Positions 53,827-62,205 of a stretch of DNA of 64,000 nucleotides are shown here, piece by piece. The position numbers and the translations under genes are program-made. The notes under the pieces were generated by a model. It worked only from the letters and a program-made list of their open reading frames with translations, searched no databases and had not been told where the DNA came from. The stretch comes from SIG299 sp045531955 (lineage in GTDB: Bacteria; Bacillota; Clostridia; Lachnospirales; Lachnospiraceae): contig JAZSFC010000029.1 in assembly GCA_045531955.1 (NCBI GenBank), positions 1 to 64,000 of the forward strand, given 5' to 3'. The first letter of the stretch is position 1. Every line of letters begins with the position of its first letter.

Positions 53827-55920
53827 CTATTGCGTATAGTCCCAGTCAGTCCTGATTTCCCAAAAATGAATGTCGGCACCTTCTGTCCACATTCTATTAA
53901 TGTTACCATAGAAGTCGTCAACTACAGTAAAGGAATTATCATAGTACCAATCCTCATTGGCAAGCCATGTCTCCATATCACAACTGGTTATAAACCATGC
54001 GTATTCACCGGTATCAATGGCTTCGTCGAAACGAATCTGGAAGTCACAATGATAAGTTGTTATAAATGATAAACCACCCATAGAAGACTTATAACGCTCA
54101 TTTTCTAGTAGATAAGCGTTGTTTTTTATTACAGAAGTTACCATTCCTTCATCACCATTTGTGAACTTAAAATATCCAATAGTTTCCCTACCATCATTTT
54201 TCCTATAAATAAGGTCATTACAGTTTGTGGAGAAAACGAACTCGCCAGTAGTTTTATTGATTATACCAATAACAATATTTGGAGCTATACCCCATTTTTC
54301 ATAACCTGGACTAGATGCATAGTATTCTAATATGCTGTATTCCTGATAACCAGTGTAAGTTAAATCATGAGGTATAAAATATCTCGTACTAGTTGTTAAA
54401 CTAGTACTTGTATCACCGTTAGCCTTGTTACCATTCCAATATGTCCAAGAATAATCGTCAAGTTCAGGTATATTTGCATATATATCATAGACATTTTCTT
54501 TCGCAATACCAGTATTGATTAACTTTTCCGTGATTTCATCCCATGCCTCGCTACCTTTGAAATCGCTTTTCCGAGGACGAACTGGATATGGTATTGATGT
54601 AACAGGTACATCCAGATAATCAATGAGTCCCACTACATTACCAGTGGTTGTTGTAACTATATTAGTATCAGAATCATAACACTCAAAAGTTCTCCCACAT
54701 TTTTTGCAATAATAATGTTCTCCCAATGTTCTATAGTCACCATCTATAGTTCCATTATATTCATCTATGTTATAATCGCTATAACAATCTGCATGTTCCG
54801 TATAATCACTTAATATTGTTCCATGAGGACATACAGGTGCTGTATAGAGGTTATTATCTTCGCTAATACGTACTGGTTCTAAAGTCGAAAGTAACTTTTC
54901 TTCGAATTCAAACCATGTCTTGCTGCGTATATACCAATAACAAGATTCTCCTCTGCATTCAAAGCACATGCCACAAATAGGACATACCCAATGTTCCCCT
55001 ATGCTTTTATTTAATTTCCAGTGTACAGTATTGACCTCCGTCCAATGGCAAGGAAAATAACAATCTTTGCTATGTTCCGACATATCATATATTGTAACTC
55101 CATGTACACATACATTTGAACCTTGTGAATCCGTAGTATCAGGTTTCTCCGATGGTTTTCGCTTTACCTTATAGCAATAAAAATCCTTTTGACAGCCTAA
55201 GCAACAAATATGATAATAATCTGTATCCCCACACCTAACATATGCAATATCTTTGTCATTACATTTTTTATGGTCTGCATAATCATGTATTTCATCTCCA
55301 TGAATGCAAACTGCCTGCGCTCCAGTTTCTGAAGTTGCTATACGCCACTCAAAATAATGAGTATCACCAGTTACTGATGTAATATTAATACCATCATAAC
55401 ACTCAAGTACCATGCCGCATGTCTCACAAGAGTAATGCATAAACGTATTACCATCGTAAAATGAAAAACCATAAATATCGTCACAGCATGTATGGTCTGC
55501 AAGTATATGTAATTCATTCCCATGAGGACAAGTACTTGCTTTTAAAACATGCTGTGTAGGCTCTGGACTTGGAGTCGGTGTTGGAGTACTCGTAGCTGTT
55601 GGTGTTGGACTCGGTGTCGACGTTGCCGTAGGTTCTGGACTTGGGCTAGGAGTTGGTGTCGGCGTGTTAGTCGGAGTTGGAGTACTTGTAGTAGTCGGCT
55701 CTGAACTAGGAGTCGGTGTTGATGTAGCAGTCGGCTCTGGAGTTTCTGTTGGTACATCGGTAGCTGTTGGTGCATTAGTAGGAGCAGGGGTACTGGTAGC
55801 TTCCGCTTTCGATGTAGGAGGTATCATTCCATCCGTAGTTGCTGGTTCTGATTGACAAGCTGTAAAGGTTGCAATTGCAAAACAAGCAAATGTCATCAAG
55901 AGTACTTTTTTGAATTTCAT
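53827..55920 (-). CDS. Lipoprotein with PT stalk and four Cys/His zinc-ribbon-like modules
   Basis: A 697-residue protein. The lipobox ends in FTAC with Cys near residue 22, and a long PT stalk (about 30-115) follows. Four modules then each carry CxHG, an [DE]H...C, and H-[WY]-x-C-x2-C-x5-C (for example CPHG ... EHYYCKKCGRTFECY). The pattern suggests metal-binding ribbons, rare on the outside of Gram-positive cells. A 230-residue C-terminal domain is unknown. The ATG at 55920 has AAGGAAA upstream and is preferred to an earlier in-frame one. Confidence 0.75.
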   Translation of the reverse strand: MKFKKVLLMTFACFAIATFTACQSEPATTDGMIPPTSKAEATSTPAPTNAPTATDVPTETPEPTATSTPTPSSEPTTTSTPTPTNTPTPTPSPSPEPTATSTPSPTPTATSTPTPTPSPEPTQHVLKASTCPHGNELHILADHTCCDDIYGFSFYDGNTFMHYSCETCGMVLECYDGINITSVTGDTHYFEWRIATSETGAQAVCIHGDEIHDYADHKKCNDKDIAYVRCGDTDYYHICCLGCQKDFYCYKVKRKPSEKPDTTDSQGSNVCVHGVTIYDMSEHSKDCYFPCHWTEVNTVHWKLNKSIGEHWVCPICGMCFECRGESCYWYIRSKTWFEFEEKLLSTLEPVRISEDNNLYTAPVCPHGTILSDYTEHADCYSDYNIDEYNGTIDGDYRTLGEHYYCKKCGRTFECYDSDTNIVTTTTGNVVGLIDYLDVPVTSIPYPVRPRKSDFKGSEAWDEITEKLINTGIAKENVYDIYANIPELDDYSWTYWNGNKANGDTSTSLTTSTRYFIPHDLTYTGYQEYSILEYYASSPGYEKWGIAPNIVIGIINKTTGEFVFSTNCNDLIYRKNDGRETIGYFKFTNGDEGMVTSVIKNNAYLLENERYKSSMGGLSFITTYHCDFQIRFDEAIDTGEYAWFITSCDMETWLANEDWYYDNSFTVVDDFYGNINRMWTEGADIHFWEIRTDWDYTQ

Positions 55921-55971
55921 TGTGCTTTTTTCCTTTCGTAGTATAATCTTTTGCATCATATTGCATTTGAG

Positions 55972-56026
55972 TCCATTTTGGAATCATTTCTTGTATTATA
56001 TCATGTTTAGGTCTATTTTGGAATCA
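55972..56026. promoter_or_regulatory. Paired direct repeats between lipoprotein and XRE genes
   Basis: TCCATTTTGGAATCA (55972-55986) and TCTATTTTGGAATCA (56012-56026), one mismatch, 40 bp apart. They lie between divergent genes and could be operators for the XRE protein. Confidence 0.65.
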
Positions 56027-56069
56027 CTTTTTTCTGAGATTGGGTACACTTCTTATAGAGGTGTTAATC

Positions 56070-56306
56070 ATGGAAAGAGTAAATCAAAGAACAAATCATT
56101 TATTGGGTGAGAATATCAAACGGCTTCGTATAGAACAGGGTTTGCGGAATCGTGATATTGTAGCAAAATTACAAATCGAGGGTGTAGAAATCAGCGCATC
56201 TACTTATAGTAAGGTAGAGATGGGATTAAATAATCCATCCGTGGATATGCTGATTGCACTTACAAAAATATTTAAATGTGATTATAATGAATTTTTCAAA
56301 ATGTAA
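56070..56306 (+). CDS. XRE-family transcriptional regulator
   Basis: A 78-residue protein with a Cro/C1-type helix-turn-helix (LGENIKRLRIEQGLRNRDIV, then STYSKVEMGLNNPS and LIALTKIF). AGAGGTG precedes the ATG at 56070. It is divergent from the zinc-ribbon lipoprotein gene, with two direct repeats between, so it likely represses itself and that gene. Confidence 0.85.
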   Translation: MERVNQRTNHLLGENIKRLRIEQGLRNRDIVAKLQIEGVEISASTYSKVEMGLNNPSVDMLIALTKIFKCDYNEFFKM

Positions 56307-56309
56307 ATA

Positions 56310-56346
56310 AAGTAGGCTTCTTGATTGCGAGAAGCCTATTTTTTCT
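56310..56346 (+). terminator. Terminator after XRE gene
   Basis: TAGGCTTCT pairs with AGAAGCCTA, followed by TTTTTT. Confidence 0.85.
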
Positions 56347-56408
56347 ACCATCTTTTCATTTCATAGTGTAAAAAATTATCCTTTAAATCTCCAGACTATA
56401 ATAAATGT

Positions 56409-56445
56409 CCATATCAATTCCCCAGTCAAAATCTCAAAATATATT
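56409..56445 (+). promoter_or_regulatory. Conserved regulatory repeat, copy D
   Basis: CCATATCAATTCCC, then ATCTCAAAATATATT starting 22 bp later. It is 69 bp before the HTH gene at 56478 and follows a terminator. Confidence 0.7.
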
Positions 56446-56477
56446 TAATATAAAACAATGTTGAAAGGAGTTGCATT

Positions 56478-56693
56478 ATGGAGTGTGATGAAAGATTTAT
56501 AAAAACTGGTGAGGCGGCTAAGTATTTGATGATAAGTAAGCAAACACTTAGGAATTGGCAGGCTAGAGGACTATTAGTTCCAAAGAAACAACTTATAAGT
56601 GGTCATCGTTTATATACGATATCACAGCTCGAAGAGTTTAAGAAGCAGTATCATACGTTTCTGGAGAATGAGCAGTGTGTGAATGAGACATAG
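56478..56693 (+). CDS. MerR-like HTH regulator, 71 residues
   Basis: Helix-turn-helix TGEAAKYLMISKQTLRNWQ, wing and HRLYTISQLEEF. It is a lone DNA-binding domain, close in layout to 31462 and 47846. GAAAGGAG precedes the ATG. It may bind the conserved repeat upstream, but this is inference. Confidence 0.78.
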   Translation: MECDERFIKTGEAAKYLMISKQTLRNWQARGLLVPKKQLISGHRLYTISQLEEFKKQYHTFLENEQCVNET

Positions 56694-56795
56694 TTGTTTT
56701 TGTTGAAAGAAAGAGGGTTTCCTTTTGGGGTAATTAACGACCTTGTATGGGTGTTGAGATAGAGTTATACTCCCTTAAAGAGAGGGGGTGGAACC

Positions 56796-57188
56796 ATGAT
56801 ATCAACATATGAGGAACCAAAGAGTTTTGAATCTATAGTGAGAAAAAATAGTCCAACTGTAATGTCAATTGTAAAAAATATGGCGGATGAAATCTTTACC
56901 AAGCCGACGATGGTAGATTCTATTTGTAATGATGCTCATCATCAAATTGTGTCAGTGATACGTGGATTACAGAGAGAGACAGTCTTAGGAGTAGTTAATA
57001 GTATATACTCTGGAGATAATAAAGCGTTTACAGCAGATTTATCAAAGCTCTTGCTTGTGGATGATATGATAGATAACCCGACACCTGAACAACGGGTTCT
57101 GTTTACTGCCATGATACATAAAGTGGTATATGAGATACTACAAGGTGATTATTCAAAGATAGATAGTATTTTTGATGGTATGAAATAA
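56796..57188 (+). CDS. Unknown helical protein, 130 residues
   Basis: Soluble and all-helical. GAGAGGGGG lies before the ATG. A strong terminator follows. It lies just left of the 22-bp repeat array. No family recognised. Confidence 0.65.
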   Translation: MISTYEEPKSFESIVRKNSPTVMSIVKNMADEIFTKPTMVDSICNDAHHQIVSVIRGLQRETVLGVVNSIYSGDNKAFTADLSKLLLVDDMIDNPTPEQRVLFTAMIHKVVYEILQGDYSKIDSIFDGMK

Positions 57189-57210
57189 TTATAAGGTATT
57201 TGTAAAGTGA

Positions 57211-57251
57211 TAAAGTTCCCTACGGATTTCGCATCTGTAGGGAACTTTTAT
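57211..57251 (+). terminator. Terminator
   Basis: AAGTTCCCTACGGAT pairs with ATCTGTAGGGAACTT, followed by TTATT. Confidence 0.9.
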
Positions 57252-57831
57252 TATGTAGTAGTTTGAGTTACTGCAAGTATTGGGTTGATTTGGGTTTTCA
57301 AAGTATAGGATTTAGTGCATAGAAAATTGTCAGTTTGCCGGTATGAGTGTTTTACAAAATCTAAAGTATTAGGGGGTACCTCAGAAGGAAAGCAGTTGTT
57401 CTTTATTATGATATTTTCTGTGATAGTGCATTCAACTATTCTATTTATTCATTCTGTAAGGTCATTCCATATATGCTGAGCGTTTGTGTACGACTTTGTG
57501 AGCAACTGTAATTGTAAAGCAAAGCAAATGTGTTTGTTTTTGTAAGCAAATGTGTACGAATAGAGGAGCATATATGCATGTATCTGTGAGCAAGCGTATC
57601 TGTAAAGAGGAGCATATGTGTACTATTTCGTGAGCAAACGTATCTATAAAAAAGAGCAATTGCTACTGGTTGTGTGTTCAATTGTGCATGGCTTGGGGAG
57701 CAACTGTTACTGGGTGTGTGTTCAACTGTGCACGACTTGGGGAGCAACTGTGCACGAAAAATATTTTTCCTGAGATATATGCTGAGATGAAGCACTTAAA
57801 TTATACAAATTGTGAAAGGGGAGTGTTGTTT
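57252..57831. other. Gene-free region carrying the 22-bp array
   Basis: 57252-57477 shows only AT-rich sequence and one GGGGTA (57373). The 22-bp array follows to 57763, then a short leader with the ribosome-binding site of the next gene. Frames that cross the array on either strand are shadows: the repeat period is not a multiple of three. Confidence 0.7.
57478..57763 (+). repeat. Thirteen-unit, 22-bp direct-repeat (iteron-like) array
   Basis: Units start at 57478, 57500, 57522, 57544, 57566, 57588, 57610, 57632, 57654, 57676, 57698, 57720 and 57742, exactly 22 bp apart. Nine begin GAGC (eight of them GAGCA), two AAGCAAATGTGT and two GTTCAA. The next bases tend toward A/T-A-C/T-G-T. The last five units form a higher-order 44-bp repeat. 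There are no conserved repeats with unique spacers, so it is not CRISPR. Period (two helical turns), copy number and position before a gene are those of iterons or centromere arrays. Confidence 0.85.
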
Positions 57832-58896
57832 ATGGGAACACAGTATAAGAGTTTAAGAGAGTTTGCTAAGTTGGCAAAAATGTCTCCGCAGAGAGTAAAG
57901 GAATTAATTGAATCAGGAAAAATAACTGCCGAAGAAGGTAGGATTCCTGTTAGTCAGCTTAGGTATATTCTGCGTGAGCGTTTTCTGAATCAGATAGCAA
58001 ATGGAAAGGGTGGAGTACTGTATGTGAACCTCACAAAAACTGATGAGGAGTTAACCGGTGTAGTTGATGAAATTGAGGGTCAGGGTGTCACAGTGATCCG
58101 CAATATTGATGCATTAATTGCTGATATTGGTGCGAATACTGCAGAACAGGCTATTGGCATGACTTCAGAGCATATGATAATCAATCGATACAAAAAATTG
58201 GTATTAAAGGAATTCGTAAAACGATTGAAGTCAGCAGTGCAGCGTAATCTTGTAAAGTATTGTGAGGATGAGAATATCTCGCTGATATCCCTGGGAAGTT
58301 TATATGAGCTGATGCTTTACAACAATATTTATTCCTATGAGATAGAAGATATGGAGTATGCGAAAAATTTATGTGCCAGTCCTCTTGCGGATATGGAGCA
58401 GTCATTCGATGTGATTATCAGCAATTTAAATCTCTATGATGGTGTTGCAGGTACTCCGCTTTTTGAACGAGACGATGTCACACCAGAGTTTGTAAAAGCT
58501 GTAGAGTCTTTACAGGATGATGCGAGTGCAGTTACGAACGGTGTTTTATATGACATTTTTTCCAAGAGCTTCTGTTCTGGCGAAAACAAGCATGGTAAAG
58601 GAAAAGACTCTCAGAAGATACTTGAGAATATTGCGAGTGGTCTTTCAAATCTTGCCAGAGCAACAATGATTTCCAATCTTACATCAAAGGGATATTGTAG
58701 CATTCTAAATATGTTAGGGAATATAACTGACACTGAAATCTACAAGGTATCTGCTGATTTAGCAGGAGGATTTTATTCAGAAGTAAAGTTCCTTTGCAGT
58801 AAGGAAGAAGCGCAGAGTAACCTATCTGATGCAATGGCTTTAATGTTTAATTCGTTGGCAGTAGCGCACAAGTTCCGCATCTCATATAGCGAATAA
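57832..58896 (+). CDS. Putative DNA-binding protein downstream of the iteron-like array
   Basis: A 354-residue protein. The N-terminus has an excisionase-like helix-turn-helix (LREFAKLAKMSPQRVKELIE, then PVSQLRYILRERF). A middle alpha/beta segment (VLYVNLTKTDEELTGVVDEI) is followed by a helical region of 250 residues. The GTG/TTG starts upstream run through the repeat array, so the ATG at 57832 with GGGGAG upstream is used. I do not recognise a Rep or Par family, but location suggests an initiator or centromere-binding role. Confidence 0.7.
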   Translation: MGTQYKSLREFAKLAKMSPQRVKELIESGKITAEEGRIPVSQLRYILRERFLNQIANGKGGVLYVNLTKTDEELTGVVDEIEGQGVTVIRNIDALIADIGANTAEQAIGMTSEHMIINRYKKLVLKEFVKRLKSAVQRNLVKYCEDENISLISLGSLYELMLYNNIYSYEIEDMEYAKNLCASPLADMEQSFDVIISNLNLYDGVAGTPLFERDDVTPEFVKAVESLQDDASAVTNGVLYDIFSKSFCSGENKHGKGKDSQKILENIASGLSNLARATMISNLTSKGYCSILNMLGNITDTEIYKVSADLAGGFYSEVKFLCSKEEAQSNLSDAMALMFNSLAVAHKFRISYSE

Positions 58897-59217
58897 TAGG
58901 TTGGAAGATGGAAAGGTTATCATCGCTTTGAAATCAAATATTTTCCTCGTTTTCTTGTAATAGTATTCCATTTATATCAGCAGTCATGAGCTTGTTCTAA
59001 GGTACTAATCGACTGCTGATTTAACTGGAGTATTGATTAACATGGTTTCGAAGAAGGATTGATTTGATATGAAATAAGCGATAGCTTTTCTTGGATTTAT
59101 AAAACAAAAGCTCCGTTTTGGTATGGTTTTTTGTGAAAAAACTCTGTAAAACTGGGCTTTTCCGTAAAAAAGAAAAATGGAAAAATTGATTAAAAGCAAG
59201 TGAAAGGGGGTATTGAA
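58897..59217. other. Gene-free 321-bp region with perfect inverted repeat
   Basis: ATCAGCAGTC (58976-58985) and GACTGCTGAT (59011-59020) are perfect 10-bp arms with a 25-base loop and no T-run after them. This could be a protein-binding or recombination site. The rest shows nothing beyond the ribosome-binding site GAAAGGGGG of the next gene, which also contains a GGGGTA. Confidence 0.6.
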
Positions 59218-59925
59218 TTGGACACTTCAGTTTTTAAGGCAGTTAAAGATTTGGAATCCATGAGCTTGGATAAGTTACCTGCCAAGATATTGAAAAGGTT
59301 GACTGATTTTATTGTGTCAGGTGATTTTAGAAAAAATGAGTTTGATAAGTTCATCTGTAAAAACTTCCGGTTGAGTAGCTCTGAGGTTGTTCGCAGATGG
59401 AATTGTAAGCATCCTGATAAATGCAGAACAGAAAACTCAGTTAGAGGTACCAAGAGTATTATTAACAGCTATCTGATTTCTCTTTTGGGAATCGATGTTA
59501 CTAAGTTGAATGAAATCTTTGTTTTGAATGATGAAGAAGCCCTAAAGGATTTAGGTAAAAAATTGTATGCTTTGAGTTTAGGAGACTTCAATCCATACAA
59601 AAGATTTTCATTTAATATCTTCGAGGCCATTGGAGAAGGTTCCGACATAAAAGAGTTTTCAGTAGCAGATTGTGAAGCTGAATTGGAATTCCTTAAGGCA
59701 ATTGATTATATATCCATCTATGGTCAGCTTCAGGCTCTTGACTTAGAAAAAGTGAAGTTTTTGTTAAGTGTACTGCAGCAGCCGTTGATAAAGAAAGAGA
59801 AGGTAGAAAAGAAAACTGTACCAGAACTGAATACTGCCAAGGTAGAGATATGTGCAAATCTAGGCAGGGTCAGGGGTACTGAGCTTAGTTCGGAGAACTT
59901 CAAAATCTCTGGAAGTGTAAATTGA
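59218..59925 (+). CDS. Unknown protein, 235 residues, TTG start
   Basis: Soluble and helical. The start is TTG at 59218, placed by GAAAGGGGG 6-9 bases upstream. The central RLSSSEVVRRWNCKHPDKCR could hold a DNA-binding helix and has paired cysteines. A terminator follows at 59979. No family recognised. Confidence 0.62.
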   Translation: MDTSVFKAVKDLESMSLDKLPAKILKRLTDFIVSGDFRKNEFDKFICKNFRLSSSEVVRRWNCKHPDKCRTENSVRGTKSIINSYLISLLGIDVTKLNEIFVLNDEEALKDLGKKLYALSLGDFNPYKRFSFNIFEAIGEGSDIKEFSVADCEAELEFLKAIDYISIYGQLQALDLEKVKFLLSVLQQPLIKKEKVEKKTVPELNTAKVEICANLGRVRGTELSSENFKISGSVN

Positions 59926-60406
59926 CGCTGTTCTTTTGGCAAGGAACTTCGGGTGCTTTCTGTAAAGTGAAAAAGTATGAAGGGTTGCTCGTTTTTGGCA
60001 ACCCTTTTTCTTCTATATAATAGGAAGTAACTTGCCAATTGTAGCATAACCACCAAATCCACTGCAAACTTTTTGGCACTTTTAGCCACTGGTAATTTCA
60101 GCAAATGAGAGTTATAACAGACACCACCAAAAGGTCGATTAACCGTGGGAAAAGGGCGGTACTTCCATATCGCTTCATTTAGGTGCGTTTGGGTTCAGCC
60201 TGAGGATACCTTGGTTTTGTTTATAATAGTTCAAACTGGGGCATTCTGTGCGCTCGGATTTTGAGTCGTAAAATATACATATTACGACGTATCCTTTATA
60301 TTCGGGATTTCCATGAGGTACGTTTTATCTAGCCTGTATATTCCGACATTTTTCCTAAGAGTTTAACGACCTTTCAATTTCTGGTATGAAAGGTGGTGAG
60401 TGAAAA
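59926..60406. other. Gene-free 481-bp region upstream of tyrosine recombinase
   Basis: Holds a terminator at 59979-60011 and, further on, an inverted repeat GTCGTAA-N10-TTACGAC (60265-60288). TATATTCG and TATATTCC repeats lie nearby (60296 and 60337). A CCATATCGCTTC (60164) partly resembles block 1 of the conserved repeat but lacks block 2. A recombination substrate of the adjacent recombinase is possible. Confidence 0.55.
59979..60011 (+). terminator. Terminator
   Basis: AAGGGTTGC pairs with GCAACCCTT (via GGCAACCC), followed by TTTTTCTTC. Confidence 0.82.
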
Positions 60407-60991
60407 ATGAATAAACGATGTTTGGCTTTAACCAATGAGCAATACATAGAAGCAATTAATCTTTTGAGAGATGGCTTCGAACTGGATGGTGTGCACATTC
60501 GTGCTAATGATAGAATTGCTACCATATTGGTGCTTGAGGCTACTCTTGGTTTGAGACTTGGTGATGTATTGAGTCTGAAGTTAAATAGCTTTATTAAAGA
60601 TGGTAACCGGTGGAGATTGGATATTGAGGAAGATAAGACTGAAAAGAAGAGAAGATTTACTGTACCTCTTGAGGTATATAGCTTTATCCAGTCGTATGCA
60701 TTATCACGGGGTATTGGTTCTGAAGCGAAGCTCTTTGACATCTCTGATAGGCAGGTTCAGCGGATGCTTACAAAAGTATTTGAGAAGATGGAACTGCCAG
60801 TGAAACGATACGGCTCTCATAGTTTCAGAAAGCTCTTTGCAACCAGAGTGTATATGGAAAATGATTATAATATTAAATTGGTGCAGACATTGCTTCAGCA
60901 TGCCAGTCCTGTTACTACACAATGCTATATTGGTATCTCTGAGCAGATGGTAGAAAATGCATTAGCGAAAACAGTAAATCATTTGATATAG
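60407..60991 (+). CDS. Core-only tyrosine recombinase
   Basis: A 194-residue protein covering only the catalytic domain of the phage-integrase family. All active-site residues are visible: Arg50 (LGLRLGD), Lys near 77-80, His138-x2-Arg141 (HSFRK), His165 (LLQHAS) and Tyr174 (QCYIGIS). The N-terminal arm- or core-binding domain is missing, so it resembles short FimB-like or element-internal recombinases. It may invert or resolve DNA within the element rather than integrate it. An inverted repeat 120 bp upstream is a candidate target. Confidence 0.88.
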   Translation: MNKRCLALTNEQYIEAINLLRDGFELDGVHIRANDRIATILVLEATLGLRLGDVLSLKLNSFIKDGNRWRLDIEEDKTEKKRRFTVPLEVYSFIQSYALSRGIGSEAKLFDISDRQVQRMLTKVFEKMELPVKRYGSHSFRKLFATRVYMENDYNIKLVQTLLQHASPVTTQCYIGISEQMVENALAKTVNHLI

Positions 60992-61007
60992 AAAGGCAGG
61001 TTTGCAA

Positions 61008-62186
61008 GTGAAAGCATACGTTGAAGCATTGGGTTTTAAGTTTGAGTGCGATGTTGAAATAGAAGAAATAGAAGAAATAGGTACATGTCCATATGCATAT
61101 TATCGAATGCGTGGAAGGAAGATAACTCCTTTACAAGCATTTGAAATACTATCTGATATTGATAGAGTTTGTTATTGTCTCTTTTTAGTCAATTCATTTG
61201 TCTTTTCAAGAAAACAAGACATTGTGAGGCCAGATGGTTATGTGGGATATAATCATTTTTTGTTTGAGAGACGTTTTCGCATTGATGAAATAGTACACGA
61301 TTTGGCTATATTGAAAAAAGTGTATCCTTATCTGGACTTAGTGATAGCATTTACTGATGACAGCTACAAAAATTTCATGCAAAAGGTACATGATGCAGAA
61401 TTTCCGTTACAGGAGTTTTGTATAAAAGATTTTGAAGAAAGAATAATCTGCGGTATTCATGTGCATGATGATGTGATTCATGTGTTAGATGCGGAAAATG
61501 CCAGAGTTAAGTATCGTGAGTATAATATGAAGTATGGATGTCCGAATGAATATGTTTTTAGTATGGAATATTATGATTCAGGACGAAAGTTCTGTCATGA
61601 TTCATATTACAAACAATTAGTTGCAAATAATGATGATGAAGGTTCAGAGGATGAATCTGAAAAAACAGAGTTGATTACTTATACATGTCCTTTGATAACT
61701 GATAATTTATATGACTTGAGTTTGGAAATGAGCTTTATACAAAAGATGGTAGTTTTTTATAAACATTTGAAGGAACCTGAGAGATTCAAGGCTTGGATTA
61801 TTTCTCAGTATTTGTATGATGCTCAGGAACAAGGATATAGCATAGATACAGCATGGAATATGATGGTAAATAGTAAAGTTGGTGCAAGCTATCTAAGGGG
61901 TACTTCGAGCGACCTTTCTTTTTCTGAAGTAGATTCAGAAGTGGGTCATCTTTATGAAAAAGAAGATATCCATATGCTAAGAGGGGTCACTGATATGATT
62001 GAGGATATACAGAAATTGCTTGATATCCTTGACAAGTATGAGATCGATTACGGCGATGCATTTAAGCATGTATGTTATGAGGATTTTTGCCATGCTTTAA
62101 CATTTGAGGATTCCATATCTGAGACAGAGCTATATGAGTTGCTTGTCGGAAAGATAAGTATTGAAAAGTTGATACCTTATAACTAA
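61008..62186 (+). CDS. Unknown protein, 392 residues
   Basis: Soluble. The N-terminus is beta-like; an acidic low-complexity link (NNDDEGSEDESEKTE) lies near residue 220 and separates it from a helical C-terminal half. GTG at 61008 with AAAGGCAGG upstream is the preferred start. It is 16 bases after the recombinase gene. No family recognised. Confidence 0.65.
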   Translation: MKAYVEALGFKFECDVEIEEIEEIGTCPYAYYRMRGRKITPLQAFEILSDIDRVCYCLFLVNSFVFSRKQDIVRPDGYVGYNHFLFERRFRIDEIVHDLAILKKVYPYLDLVIAFTDDSYKNFMQKVHDAEFPLQEFCIKDFEERIICGIHVHDDVIHVLDAENARVKYREYNMKYGCPNEYVFSMEYYDSGRKFCHDSYYKQLVANNDDEGSEDESEKTELITYTCPLITDNLYDLSLEMSFIQKMVVFYKHLKEPERFKAWIISQYLYDAQEQGYSIDTAWNMMVNSKVGASYLRGTSSDLSFSEVDSEVGHLYEKEDIHMLRGVTDMIEDIQKLLDILDKYEIDYGDAFKHVCYEDFCHALTFEDSISETELYELLVGKISIEKLIPYN

Positions 62187-62205
62187 TAAGAAGGGAGTTG
62201 AATGT

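Noticed and set aside
57478..57763. CRISPR array
   Set aside because: The 22-bp period has no alternation of conserved repeat and unique spacer; every unit is a degenerate copy of the same sequence and no cas genes are present.
57445..57795. Minus-strand and upstream-extended + strand coding frames across the 22-bp array
   Set aside because: Cys/His-rich frames arise from translating a repeat whose period is not a multiple of three; no ribosome-binding sites support them.
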